Of a stretch of 64,000 nucleotides of DNA, positions 45,310 through 58,879 are shown in pieces. The stretch is from Stictocephala bisonia (lineage: Eukaryota; Arthropoda; Insecta; Hemiptera; Membracidae), in NCBI GenBank assembly GCA_035578905.1, contig JAQJVL010000101.1:806001-870000 (forward strand). The letters run 5' to 3'. Every line of letters begins with the position of its first letter. Positions within the stretch are counted from its first letter, which is position 1. The notes under the pieces were generated by a model. The model was not told the origin of the DNA. It searched no databases and saw nothing but the letters and a program-made list of their open reading frames with translations. The position numbers were made by a program, and so were the translations under genes.

Positions 45310-48300
45310 AAAGTAGCTAACAAAAATATCATACGATATATATATTTGTAATGTATTAAATAGTTGTCAAGAACCGAAATATCTAACGAGGATGTTACTT
45401 TTCAACTTGGTCAACTAGGCCTATACATTTTTCTACCTTCTCCTTCACATTCAAATATTTCATTTGTGATAGTAAAAGTTTATGGCTTTGTATGCATGGA
45501 TCAAAATATTGAAATAAAACAGATCAATAGTTTTGATGTGTCACTATGATCAAGATAAACATAGTGCAAAGCTTGTACAAATATTATGTGATTGTTTTAG
45601 TCAGTTCAGGCATAACGTTTTTCTTGAACATCAGAACTAGATCAACAATTATTACCATATTCCTGTTTCATGGATCGTATAATGATAGCCTGTGCAGATG
45701 CCTTGTGGCTTTACTTAAGCTAGACAAAATAGTAATTATAACCGATACAATACAATGTGGGTGATTTATGAACAATATGGTCACCATAAAATACAATGAT
45801 AACATTTAAATTTCATATGATACCATAAACTTAACATGTGAAAATAATATGTAACCCCTTTATACACAATAGGAAAACCTCTACAGATACATTGCAAGTG
45901 TTTCACATGTGGTTCTAAAAACATAACCTTTTTTTATACTATAAAAATATTTCAAAGACAATAAAGTACAATTAACCTCTAAAAAAATACGAGATTGCTT
46001 TATAGAAAACACTAAACATAACATGTACATACAACAGGACCAAGTTACAGTTACCCTGTACAGATATCATTCGATGTTTCATAGATAACACAGAAAACAT
46101 AATCCATCAAAATATAATAATGATGTTTTGAAGACATTATATGAACTTAACCGATAACCAACCATACACATACGGTGGTAATGGTCCTCCAACGCACCAG
46201 TACACGTATAGTGATGAAGGCCCCCTCCCACCAACCCTTACACGTACAGTGGTGATGACCCAACCATACATCTTTAATGTTGATGATCCATCTAACCCTT
46301 AATAAGGCCAATCCCAACTCTCCCAAAACATACTGATTAAATGTTGACTTATCAGTTACACTTTCATAAAAACTGTGATATTTATGCTTTTAAATGTTTT
46401 GTTATGATTTATATTATATTACATACATACAGAAAACACACATTTATTAGCCTTCTTTGTATCAGTGTAGGTTTCCTATCATATGTGGTGTTATATGATA
46501 TTATTTTTACCATTGTAAAATATCTATGTATTTTAAAATGAAGTGCTATATTTCAAAAAGCCGAATTGAATAAATAACTATTCGTTTTATTAAAATAATA
46601 TTTACGATCGGGTTTGATTGAGTATAAACTTATTGAGTGGACATTTATCATTATCACTTCAATATATCTAAGGTTTCGACTAAACATAAACAAAGCTGTT
46701 GCTAAGGAGGCTTGTAAAAAATCTTTATAAACAAGAAGACGTGTACTGCTACAGTAATTTTTGAAAATTGAATTTTGGCTTTTATATGCAATATAAAACA
46801 CTATTTTTTGTAAGCAGTCTCCCTCCTAAAGTGAAGCTAGTATAAAATGTACAGTATGTCTAATTTAAGGTGTTTGGAAAACACAAGATCGCAAAAACTG
46901 AAATTTGGAATGTGTGACAGAAACTCTCGAGATTTAAACTTGAAATGAGGGAGTGACGAAATTTGTAATTCGTTCATCGTCTTGATGAGATCTTCATTAG
47001 GTGCCAAGACAACTTGATCACATTTATAATATTTCATATTTTGATATTTTTCAACTTAAAAAGAAACTGGAAAGTGAATATCCATAGTACCCAAGGAGCC
47101 ATGAACAAGTAGTCAAACGTGACGGAGTTACTCTTAGAAATAATTCAATCATATGCAATGTTCTAGGCTCACCTGATAATGTTCCTTACTTGGCTGATCC
47201 CATATTTTAATTTACTTAGATGTTTATTATATTTGGACTAAATCAACAAATTTCTTATTGAATTGAATGGAACTGTTTTAGTGTATCTAATACCCTATAG
47301 AACAGTATCTGTATGCTGCATACTCGTTTAATATCGCCTTACTTTAGATCAAATAAGTTTATCTTGTATTTATATGCTATGCCATCACTCGACTCACGTT
47401 TCGGCCGTGACTCTCCCACCCAATTAACGTGTGTGTATGGGATTTTTATTCTTCATTTATTGAGGTTATTTTAAATTCATTCCACTAAAACAAATAGTGT
47501 TGACTAGATTTAGTATATCAGAAACTTTGTTATATATGTACGGCATTCTCATAATGTCACAGTACTTAGTATGTTACTAGCTTGATATATTTCTGGACTT
47601 CTTTATTTTTTACTTTGTACACAGCTATAAAATTGTTTCCCCTTTAAAGTGTTTTCGATTAGCCTACTGTTCTTCTAAAGATTCCATACCCAAAATGTCC
47701 ATGCATGCAGATTATCATAGAAAGGAAGACGACAGATTCTTTCAGATTGAATTTGAATTAGTAGTGTATTTTGGAAATAAATAGATTTTTTTACTTACAT
47801 TTTACAAAAATTGTTGCAATATTATTACATATAAAGTAATAATATGCTTACATAGTATTATAACAAATATTACACATATAAATATCCCTTTCTTGATACA
47901 TTGCTAGTTATCAACAAAATATCCTCTTTATTACAGGAAAAGATTTGAATCAGATAAAAACCTGTAGAGATTATTAATTAGTTTACTATTTAGCACATTA
48001 CGTGTTGATATAAATAAGAAACAGGCTAACGTCATAAAGAATACTTTTCTTACAACACAAGATCAAAAAGATACAGCAGCAAGTAGTATTTTGATATAAT
48101 TTTGGTAGCCACGTTAAGATCCTGATACCAGAAATATTCACGTTGGAATGAAACTGGTTTCCATCTAAACCTACTTTCATACCAAACACTTGTTATAATC
48201 AGGGAACGCATGTTTGGTGTCCTTACAATGGTGACTATTATTAGTTATTTAATACTTATAATTGTAGTTTTTTTTTAATCAATTAAAAGATTTAAAAAAT

Positions 48301-48405
48301 ATGTATTGATTACTATCTCAGAACCAACGTTACATTTTCTATTCTTATATTTGTTAAGCTTCTTAGTTTATTCTTCAAAAATAAATAGTTCTTCCTACAT
48401 TTCAT
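45310..48405. other. AT-rich non-coding stretch with old tandem remnants
   Basis: Loosely repeated blocks occur at 45885-46090 (CTCTACAGATACATTGCAAG against CTGTACAGATATCATTCGAT, about 165 bp apart) and at 46160-46300 (ACACGTACAGTGGTGATGA-style units). A 66-codon minus frame at 46837-47037 begins MKYYKCDQVVLAPNEDLIKT. It looks more protein-like than its neighbours but is not recognised and could be retroelement debris. Confidence 0.45.
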
Positions 48406-48409
48406 TCCT

Positions 48410-48515
48410 TTGTTGGTCTGAGGATAGTAGAGGTGATTTTCTTAAATCGAGCAATATAGTGTTTGTATTTATATTATAATGCACTTATGTTGAGTGACGT
48501 TAACTTGTTTTCAAT
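48410..48515. mobile_element. MITE-like element, partial copy C
   Basis: GTTTGTATTTATATTATAAT and GTTGAGTGACGTTAACTTG match the right end of copy A (9310-9352), and GGTCTGAGGATAGTAG resembles the interior of copy B (GGTCTGAGGAATAT). No left inverted repeat is recognisable, so this is a truncated or strongly diverged member. Confidence 0.6.
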
Positions 48516-48599
48516 AGTTATATCTTACTTTTTATTAAATTCTCAGCATTTTCTGTACATATTTATCCAAAATTTTTGAAAGTTAAAGCAAAAAGCTAA

Positions 48600-49125
48600 A
48601 TAAATGCGCCAACGTTAAACATGAATAAATGGCAGCAGCTCGTTGGAAGTAGAAAATATATAATCCCAAAGTGGGTTTAGCAAACGCTGCATTAATTAGG
48701 AGGAAAGTTTCTAATTACATTAGAGGTGGCCGGGTGTGTTATCTTGTGGTCCAGGGCGAGTTGGCTGGCGAGCTGTTTTTGCATGAAATTAATGGCAGGA
48801 AAGGATGGGGCGTATCCTGGGGAAGCGCATTAGTGAACGTCAGAAAGGAAACTGTATAATAGGAAAAATGTAGAGATATTCATCAAAAAGCAATTTAGAG
48901 ACATATGAGAAGGGACTGGGTCCTCTTACCACGGTGTCTGAAATATCTCACTAATATTTCACACTGGTGCACACGCCTGCAGATTTATTTGACTCCGTAT
49001 TCTTGCCCGGGATGGGGATAGCTCCCCCAAGCCTTCACGGGACACTGCTCCAGGGGTGCGACCCTCCGCACTTCCATTCTCACGTGCCGTGACACTCTAC
49101 CTTTCCCCCCCTCCCTTATGGGATA
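48600..49125. promoter_or_regulatory. GC-rich island with TAATTA sites
   Basis: The first half has homeodomain-type sites (GCATTAATTAGGAGG; TCTAATTACATTAG; GAAATTAATGGC) embedded in GC-rich sequence (GGTGGCCGGGTGTG). The second half (48960-49120) is GC-rich with CTGCTCCAGGGGTGCGACCC. The 62-codon plus frame has no domain. Clustered TAATTA cores in an island are typical of developmental enhancers; this is inference. Confidence 0.33.
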
Positions 49126-52100
49126 TATATACAGATTACAAAACTAACTAATGTGGACTAAGAGATAGGTTTGCTGGATTCTTATTTCATATCAAGCTAT
49201 AGTGTTCCTCATCAAATGATGTTACAAATTCACTTATTGCAACAATTCTCACCTTCGGAGTGTTTTTGTTTACTTAATATTTTGATTTTTATATTAATAT
49301 TAGATATAGTTTCTGCTAACGTTTCTTAACAAACATTGACCGACATTTACACATAAACACAACAACTAAACAATGAATGGAAAACAATGTAAAATAAACT
49401 TTCTTGTCGCTGAACACACGACAGCTAACTATTTAGGGACGCTCTTTAGTTAACTGTCACACCCAGCCAGGACTAGAGATAATTGATTTTTACAAATATA
49501 TTATAGCAAAGATGCTATCTATCTTTTTAACACTTTTAATAGTCCTTCAGTAATCAAACATTTCATCGCATAATTTAAAATCAAATACCGATAAATCACT
49601 TGGTGGTTTAATTTATTGTTTTCATTCGAATGGTACCAGATTAACTTAGATTCAATTAAATGTGAACATTTCAAACTACTTTATACATATTAAAGATAAA
49701 ATAAACTGAAGCTATAACGGGTTTTTGAATTCTGTAGAAACGAAAACGTGTCTTAAATGTTTGGCATATTAGAAATCAGAATTTTTAGGTACTTAAAAAT
49801 ATCCATTTATAATAAGTTTAAGTTGGGAAATATAATTTAGTGGCATTTCACTATCGCCATTCATTTGAAAGAAATTTGAAAAAATAATATAAATTGTAAT
49901 ATATTTTCACCCTACTCTTCTGAGGCTTTTCTTATCATGAGTTATTTACGATGTTTGATCATTCAATATTTTACTGGGAAAAGGTTTTTACAATTTCTTA
50001 AATTTATAAAATATTCTAAATATATTATTGCTCAAAAGATGTAAGATTTCTACAAAACATACTACAACAAAACCATCAATTCAAGTTTCATTATGTATTT
50101 ACCCCATTATATATTATATTTTATGAACTCTAATTTTAGCGAAATAGAAATATATGCAATACTTTGATTGAAACTCCAATATATGAGTTCTGGTTATTTA
50201 AAATTTGTACAGACTAATAACTCTTTAATCGTAGATTAAACAATTAAATGTAATCAGAATATATCATGGCCAAGATATTTTTTCATAAATAGACAAATTT
50301 CTAACTCGATTTCTTGATCATTTTCACAATAAAAATCTTCACAAATTCTTATCAGAGGCTGACATTCAATATTTTGAAACGGTCCTTTTGAACAAGCATA
50401 ACTAGTAACAAGGCTAGGTGCGTGGCAGTTAAGTGCATTGCTGTAAACTAGATTGAATCAATACTGAATATGACATCACTACGAACAAGCATTTAGATAT
50501 GTTTCAACTGATAAATTCATAATGTAATATTAACCATGTTATCTTAAAATCAACAATAAATCATAAAACTCAATATATTTTACTTTTCAAAATCTGTTTT
50601 AAAATTAAACCAGAATATAAAAATAATCAAAGGATATAAATGGCATTAATTAATTTATTTTACATTTATTTTTATAACGTTAAGATTGCATAGCCAAATT
50701 CTGACAAACGAATACATACCTCCATACAATAGTCAATGCAAAATTCTCACAATCTATTACACACCTCCATACAATAGTCAATATCAGAAATTGTAATTGC
50801 CTAACGTTTACAAAGATTATATTGATTAGAGACCCCTTAACAGACGAGACAAAGTCACTTGTAATCAAGATTGTAAAAGATCAATAATAAACCTATATTA
50901 AAATTAAATGGAATATAAATATTATATTTCTATCACTAGTTGATGTAGATAAAATATATGACTCTTGTAACTAACTATCTTATGTACCAACGGATCAACA
51001 AGTGAAAAAAGGCATTTTCAAAAGTCAGATACAACGAATATAAGATATTCTAAGAAAAGCATAAACATGTGGTGATTTTATTATAATATCACTAAAAATT
51101 ACTTTTTAATAAGACATTTATATTGAATATTTCAATCATAATAAGCAAATGGTACACAGGAAGTTTCGTCAAGAATTACTTCTACATCAGAGATCGGTAT
51201 TGATGATAGAGTTATAAATGTTATCAAGTATTCACAGCGCAGCAGTTTTAGGTGTCGTCAGTGTTTGCTATAGAAATAATATTACAATGAAAGAAATATG
51301 ATGAGAATTTTCACGATTTTTATAATTATGAAATAGTCTTAACAAATGTACAATTCCGTTTAAAAACTACAGAACACAATGTTATTATTGCACAGTACCA
51401 TAAAAGATTAAGTATTTTAAATAATGGAATTGGAGAAAGTTATCATAAAATTTAGATGAAATAACAATGAAAAATGTTACGATAAACAAATATTAAAAGC
51501 ATTAAATATTAAATGAAAATTACATATGTTTACTAATAACACTTAAAAACTAAAAACTAGACATACGTTTATACATATATATCGGTACATTTCTTGCATT
51601 ACTCCATGACAATGTATACTAAACAATAATTAAACAACTTAACTAATAAAATATGTTTAAATCCACAAAATATTAAATCATCATGCGACTATTAGGATTA
51701 CTGTATACTTCCAACATTTCTGGGGCATTAAGTTACTTTCAATACATCGTAGATGCTTCGTGTTAAGTATGTACCCTATGCAGTATGATTGTTTCTGCCA
51801 TATTAATCATTAACATTTGTATAAATCCACTGATTTTAATAATATTTTACTCCCACTGAGTTACATGGGATTTTTCTACGTTGAAGTCTAATACATGGTA
51901 AAATGTCATAATATTTTTAAAAGTATATAGACATAAAAATATCAAATGAACGATGGAAGGAAACACATAGAAATAGGCTTATATAAATTATAAAATATTT
52001 AACTAATTAACTTGCTTTAAACTAATTAACATAAGGTACTTAATCGAATAAAATGTTTGCTGTTGAAGTAAACAATGTTCCTCGCATAAAATTACACTCT

Positions 52101-53545
52101 ACACGTCAGATTGAGACCAGTAATTCTATAGGCAACATTTTATTGCAGAGAATAGTCCGTGTATGTATAACGTTGACCCACCACTCTACACAAATCAAAC
52201 TCACTGATGTAAGTTCGTCACCAACCCGCACACTCCTGGGTTACATATGACAATCTATGTGTAAAAGTGACCCCTCGCCCATACTACTCATGGTATTATC
52301 ACCTTCACATCTTCCCACCTCACGACTTCGTACATGTACATTGGTGGCACACCCAAATTCCACAAAATTATAAAAAGTATATGAATGGTCTTTTTACCGG
52401 TTGTAAGAGTAGTACACTGGTAAGACAATAATTTTTCCAATATAACAAATTTAAGTCTTTAATTAGTTTACTAAATTTAATATTCATAGTAGGTTTGTCA
52501 TTTCACCTCAATAACTTGAATTGAACATTTAAAACAGAGATATTTTTAGCTGAAACTTATCAGTTATTTTCTACATAATCGTAACAAAGTTGACTTATAT
52601 TAAATTTTTTATATATTTTATTTTGTTGTTTTCATTTTTTATTTTTTTATATAAGGATAATTTTATTCCATAAGAATATATAAGATAATTTAATCAACAA
52701 CAAAAAAATCCATTACAAAACTAACACTTCTCAAATTTGGAATAACTTGCCATCGTTTTGAGTAGACATAACAAAAACAAAATAAGTAAACATAAAATCT
52801 TACACTTGACATAGCCGAATACTAAAATGTTACTTAAAAAATCCAATAAGTATTTAAACCAAAATTGAAATAATATGTTTTAATTTTTACGTACTTTGGG
52901 TAAGGGCTGAAATTGATCAACTCTTCTATAAAGTTAAAAATGCCATTTTTAACAATGAAATTCCCTGAATTATGAACTTGTGATAAAGCAAATGGTTTTG
53001 TACAAAAAGAAAAAGTCACGACAAAAACTAATTTTTCATTTATAATTCATTACCTAACCTGAATGATTGATAAAGAACTAAAACCAGTCACTACAGAACC
53101 TGCATTTGGATATGAAACACCATATAAAGCTTTTTAAGAATTGAAGATATTTACCCACCCATGCACGTAGAATGATGTTATTGATTGACCCACCTACCCA
53201 CCCTGTGGACATATAAGGCTGCTATACTACCCACCATGGGCAGTACTACCCCGACCCCAACTGTCTATTTTAACTACTTTACACAGGCCAACGAGTTTCA
53301 ACAAAGTTACTATAAAGCAGTAGAAAGATGTTTTTACAAAGCAGTGGCGTTAAAATTTATATTTAGTGATCTAAATTGTATATGTGTTTTTTACCTTTGA
53401 ACATGATTTTATATTTACAAATTCAATTTCGAAAATAAGAGCAAATTGTTTATATCTTATGATTTACTTTAATAAAACCGTAAGAGGCAAATATAAAATG
53501 TTTAATCATCCTAATTATTTATGCCAGTCATAAAGCACGTCCAGG
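49126..53545. other. AT-rich non-coding stretch
   Basis: A 46-bp duplication lies at 50715-50790 (ACCTCCATACAATAGTCAAT twice). ACCCACCTACCCACCC near 53190 faintly recalls the complement of the 28.5-29.9 kb minisatellite. No gene, RNA or mobile element is recognised in these 4.4 kb. Confidence 0.5.
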
Positions 53546-53549
53546 GATG

Positions 53550-53800
53550 TATGTAATTTGGGTTTCAGAAGCTGTGGACTCAGCTTATCTTTTTATTTTC
53601 CAAGGTCCTGTTTGCAAGGCTAATTCGGTCCGTATCATTTGGTCCTAGCAAGGGTTTTTATTCACTCCAGCATTGCCAGCTAGAATGTTAAAGAGGAGCT
53701 GTGCACACACTGCGAGTCTGGCTGGAATATATTACAGGGCAGCCACTAATTGTCCTTCCACCAACTTCTGCATTAAACATTACTTCAACTATGGTTCTAA
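53550..53800. promoter_or_regulatory. GC-richer patch, candidate conserved element
   Basis: Balanced composition (GCTGTGGACTCAGCTTATC; GGTCCTAGCAAGGG; AGGAGCTGTGCACACACTGC) in AT-rich flanks. Overlapping frames of 61-69 codons on both strands, none recognisable. Assigned only by analogy with the other islands. Confidence 0.22.
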
Positions 53801-54634
53801 AACACAAGTTTCCCAGCCATACATTACTCTTCGTATATGTCAGAATGTTAAATTTGTTTTCTGTTATAAAACGTGTGTTTGAGTAGAACGTTATCATAAA
53901 TTTATTTGATTGGAATTAATGATTATTGACTTAGGTATATGTTCATTAATATTTTTAATTAGCATCTTCCTTTATGAAATCTTGTTTAAGTACGGCTCAT
54001 TACAGTTACATTAGCTTGAACGGCCTATATTACATCACATTTGTTACGTTTGACGTCATGTTATTGCTTACTGAAGTGTGAATCAAATGTTTCTACTTAC
54101 GCCAAACTTTGTTTTTATAAAACCTTGAATCTTGTTATCCTTAAAAGAGATATATGTTTGGTGTTTTATTATTAAAACTTTAAATCCTCACTTCATAACA
54201 CTATCTATTCATGTTAATCTCTTAATAACATTTAAATATTTGTTAAAGGTTACTAAAACGATAACATTTTATCACGGAGAGATAAGTTAATAAAAGTTGA
54301 AAACAAATTATCTATGTTTTTTCTTAACTTAAAAATTCGTATATTTTATAAATTACTCAAAAAAACTTAAGTAATTTTGAGCTAACAACTTACAAATTTC
54401 AAATTTATACTTTGCACTATGGAAAATACAGGCATTAGTATTTTCACTATTTTATGAGAACTGTGAATTTCAATATTTTCCAATGGTAATTTCTTTTTTG
54501 ATTACCTTCGAATTGTATTATTTATTTATTATACCTTATAACTTAACAACGAACTAATAAAAAGATAATAAGTTGTGTTTTTTTTAGTTAGGTATCTATA
54601 ATATTAGGACCTATGGTTACGATTCCAGCAATAC

Positions 54635-54783
<149 letters not shown>

Positions 54784-55344
54784 TCTTTACAAATATACAT
54801 CAAATTTACTTATTGGAAAGTTGTATACGTAGTAGATTTAACAGTCTAATTAACAAAATAAAAGTTATATTTATAAATAGTTTAAATATTAGCTTATATC
54901 ATAATACTTTGTAAGACAATGGAAATTACAAAATCTAAAGGTCTAAACTAAACACTAAAATAATTTCAAGAAATACCTAAAAATCATAAAGAATTATTTT
55001 CAATATTAGGTCGAAGACAATTTGTAATTTTTCATTTTTAACTCTCAAAGACACATTTAGTTAGGTAGTTAAAAACAAACTCGGCCTATTTGTTCATGAA
55101 GACATATTGGATTTAAATGCTCGAATCAGAACGTTATTTATTGATTGTTAACCGTCAAGGCATACATTTTTATTACACTTTACTTTGCTTAGTAAATATT
55201 TAAACTATAATACTTGTTATAGTTTAGTTTATATAACTTATATTATTGTATTTATTTAAAGGCAAATAATTTCAGTGCATAATTTCAATGAATATTGGCA
55301 AATTCGATCGATAAAATGAACATTTTAAGTAAGTGAGATCATTG

Positions 55345-55500
55345 ATGTATTCCAGAAGCGGACAAGCTCGCCGCGGGACTGGAAGCTCCGGGCATTCTTC
55401 TCACTGCGCGGCGGCCATTTTTATCGAACCCCGCGCGCCCCTGGCTGTTCTCTGCCCGTAAAACAATCCATCTTCATTTTTACCGTAAGTTACAGCATTC
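55345..55500. promoter_or_regulatory. Short CpG-dense island
   Basis: The most CpG-dense 150 bp of the window: GCTCGCCGCGGGACTGG, ACTGCGCGGCGGCCATTTTT, CCCCGCGCGCCCC. GCGGCCATTTTTATCG contains a YY1/Pho-like GCCATTTT core. No clear TATA box or initiator decides a start site, and no exon follows. A promoter, a Polycomb-type element or an enhancer are all possible. Confidence 0.38.
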
Positions 55501-56336
55501 TTTTAAAAATTATCCCCGAATAAAAGTACGGAGGAATTTTTGTAACATTTTCAACATTTTATGTTCAAACTCACTTATATAAATGTTGTGTAGACTTTGT
55601 CTAAGACATACTAATAATGTCATATAAACTATATAGTAAAATAATGTTTATATTTTATAAATCTTTAAAATAGATTTTTTGCTACGAGAAATGTTTAAAG
55701 TACCTAATTTATAATGTTTTCTCAACATTATTTTTAATATTTTAGTTTTTGGGTTAGGAATGCAATGGGCTATTTATAATATTTTTTACAAAAGGCAAAC
55801 GAACATTTTTCTCCAATTATATATGATTGATCAGCTCAGTTTACTTTATTGTCAACCTGACTTTACTATGCACAGTTTAACCTATATACAACGATAAAAA
55901 ATTAAAGCGTGTGGTCGTTTTTAAACGTGAAAACACTTTCTATAATTTGATACTCCAAATATATTATTACCGAACATTTATCTTAAATTTCATCATCTTA
56001 TTTTCTTCTGAAAAGTTCATCATTCTTAGAGGAAATATTTATAAATTATTAGAATATTTATGTTGTTTTATTGTTCGGGTGCTATACAAATACCTAATTC
56101 TCGTCCATACGGTAAATATGTATAAACAATGTTTCAAATTTTAATTTTTAGGAGGCTCGATTTAAAAAAATATTAAAATCATTCTACTATTTATTTCAGA
56201 AGAACAGACCCATAATTTTATTAGTGGGGTTATAGTTAATCCCTGTCACAGACTCCTAAAGATTGTTGTCAATGTCCCAATATTTACCTCATTATTGAGT
56301 ATTGTGGTAATAAATAGCGTATATTTGATAAATACC

Positions 56337-56501
56337 AGGATCTGGGTCGTCCAACCTGGCTCCCAACACAGGATCTGGGTCGTCCAACCTGGCTCCCAAC
56401 ACAGGATCTGGGTCGTCCAATCTGGCTCCCAACAGAGGATCTGGGTCGTCCAACCTGGCTCCCAACAGAGGACCTGGGTCGTCCAACCTGGCTCCCAACT
56501 G
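56337..56501. repeat. 33-bp tandem repeat, five copies
   Basis: Units begin AGGATCTGGGTCGTCCAACC at 56337, 56370, 56403, 56436 and 56469, with few differences. Because 33 is a multiple of three, frames stay open on both strands (LGARLDDPDPV and VGSQVGRPRSS on minus, RIWVVQPGSQH on plus). Composition (GC-rich units in AT-rich DNA) and lack of flanking exons argue for a minisatellite. Confidence 0.96.
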
Positions 56502-56689
56502 AGGATTTGACGATATCATCTACCTGACACTTCAATGTGATAACCGCTTAAAGAGTCATTCATTTATTTTTCTATTTTACCTCCTTTTTTAATAAAATGT
56601 CTATAGTCAAGACATGGGCGAAAATGAATGACGAATGAGTGCCATGTATTGTAATAACTAACACAAAAGTTTCTTAGAAACAGCCATTT

Positions 56690-56830
56690 GATAATTACCC
56701 ATCAGGCAAACAAGAGACCCAAAACTCAGCGTGGAATCCGAACCACGTATTATTGGTCTAATTGTTGGGCAACTGACCAGCCTGTTACTCAGTTGTCTTA
56801 CCAAGACAATACCTGAGCTCTGGTCATTGC
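56690..56830 (-). mobile_element. tRNA-like SINE head (weak)
   Basis: On the minus strand CGTGGTTCGGATTCCACG (within 56729-56748) forms a perfect 5-bp T-arm-like stem and contains a near-consensus polymerase III B box. An A-box-like TGGTAAGACAACTGAG lies about 60 bases upstream. No complete tRNA cloverleaf can be drawn, so a tRNA-derived SINE is more likely than a tRNA gene. Confidence 0.4.
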
Positions 56831-57789
56831 CCAGTATAGATAACGTCGATATTGTCTTTAATATGTGATAACTATATGTAATGTAACTCAAGGAAAAATA
56901 AATATATTTTAACCTTTTAAAATCATTACTAAGAGTTCTTTGTCTACAAAATATACCAAATATATAGTATATGTACACATACATTTATTTTTTTACCTTT
57001 TTTATTCTTCCAATGCATATATCTTACACACCATAAAGATTAAGCAGCTGACTTAACCAAATTTGAATATATTTTACGTATACTTTCCTTAAATAACATT
57101 AAAATATAACCATAAATAAATGATTATAATTTTATAAAGCTTATCATAGTAACGCTAAAATTTCAAATTTCTTTTTTTATTGTTTTTAATTCCATCAGTC
57201 AGTTAATGAAATTTATTACAACCCTTTTCAGTATATGCTGTTTGTAAAAATAAATAAAACCTTTTAAAACAAAATAAGTGTTATACCTACACAAAAAAAT
57301 ATTTGCACTAACATGTTATTTGAATATGTTTAAAAAGTAAAATAAAAACAATTTGTATTTTCAAATTCGTACATAATGTATTTACCTCGTCTTAACGAGC
57401 CCAATCCATACATTCCAACAGGTTTAGTACCCCTTTGTATGATAAAACAAACAAAACAGTACAACCGTATTGTGCAATAGTGGTCAGGTTAAGGACAAAA
57501 CAGTGTCAATTGATTTTTGGGAGATTAATGTTATGGTTCTTAAGAACCCATTAATGGAGAAAACACGCAATAATCCATAGGCATATAGTTGATACTATGT
57601 AGTGGGGAATATAAATATTCATTTAACTAATTTCCACCCTTTTTTTTTTATTGTTTCTGGGCTGTAAACCATTTAATTTGTTTTAAGTTTTGCACTCCAT
57701 ACATTTGTGAGGAAATTCAGCCATTAAAGGTGTTTAAATAAGATTTTTCAAATAAAAAAAGGTTTAAAAGCTAGTAGTTTGATATAAGT

Positions 57790-57890
57790 AATTTTTGTAG
57801 ACTGTTTTGTTTTGGACTTTTGTCTGTTTGTTGTTGTTTGTTTTTTGTTATTTGTTTGTTGTTTGTTGTTGTTTGATTTTTTTTTTAGTT
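57790..57890. repeat. TTTG/TTG low-complexity tract
   Basis: Repeated TTTG and TTGTTG units, followed by a T run at about 57879-57886. Confidence 0.85.
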
Positions 57891-58217
57891 TGCCTATATC
57901 TCATAGATTTATTGATGTGTGTGTATGAGAATTAATTTAGAGGAAGTAAAAAGGGTGGTTATTGATGGTGTAGAGGGTGAATATTATTGATAGATCTTGC
58001 AGTTTAGAGTGGATTCGAAGTAGCTGTTTCTGTAAGCCATAGTGAAAGTTGTGAGTTGTTAGAGCAGTCGGCCATCAGCTTAAGATAAGCATGCGTGAGT
58101 ATGAAAAATAGGAAAATAATAAAAAGCATTGTCGGCTTATGTAAATCAACCTACCAAACTTGTGAGAAACGAATTGTATACAAACTGATTAAGATGAAGA
58201 GAAGCTCACATGCAGCA

Positions 58218-58460
58218 TTAAACGTTTTTCAAGTCATTCAGTATCCAGTTTTCAGGTGATTCAGTATCCAAGAGAGCCTTATAAGAAGCAATGTTTATAT
58301 TTCCTCTTGTTGTTATTTTAACATAGAGTGTATCATTTAATGTTGATGTAATGGTCAAATTATAAGAAGGGATAATATTATTTATATTTGAATATTGACA
58401 TACCCATACATTAGGCATAAGTATAACATAATAACTACTACTACAGATGATGGACACCAC
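58218..58460 (-). other. Unassigned 80-codon minus frame (doubtful)
   Basis: Begins MVSIICSSSYYVILMPNVWV, a hydrophobic start that could pass for a signal peptide, and ends near LDTESPENWILNDLKNV, where a short direct repeat (ATTCAGTATCCA twice on plus) lies. Composition is only slightly less AT-biased than the surroundings. I do not recognise it, and it lacks supporting promoter or splice features. Confidence 0.15.
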
Positions 58461-58879
58461 AACTTATAACAAACGGAAAAAAAATTGTAAGATAGGACCT
58501 AGTATATGCAATTTAGTACCATCGATACGTAAATACAAATAAAATGTATAAAAGGTGTTTGCAAGATAAAAATAAATTGAAAAACCTAAAGTACAATCAA
58601 AATGTATAGGCTATCACTATAGTAATATAATAACATAATTTCGATTTGCATTCTATGTTTATCGGGACATAATGCAAATTAAAGAAGAATTAAAGTACAT
58701 GTTAGAAATTCAATTATTTCAAAATAATTTGTCCTTAAACTCCATATTGAGCTTTTTTCTCAAAGTTTAAGTAATTTAGTATTGAGTGTATTATTAAGTA
58801 ATACGGTCTAACATAACTAAATAACGTAAATTTCTGTAGAAGTAAAAGTAATTGTGATCTATCTGTTGAACAAGGGAAA

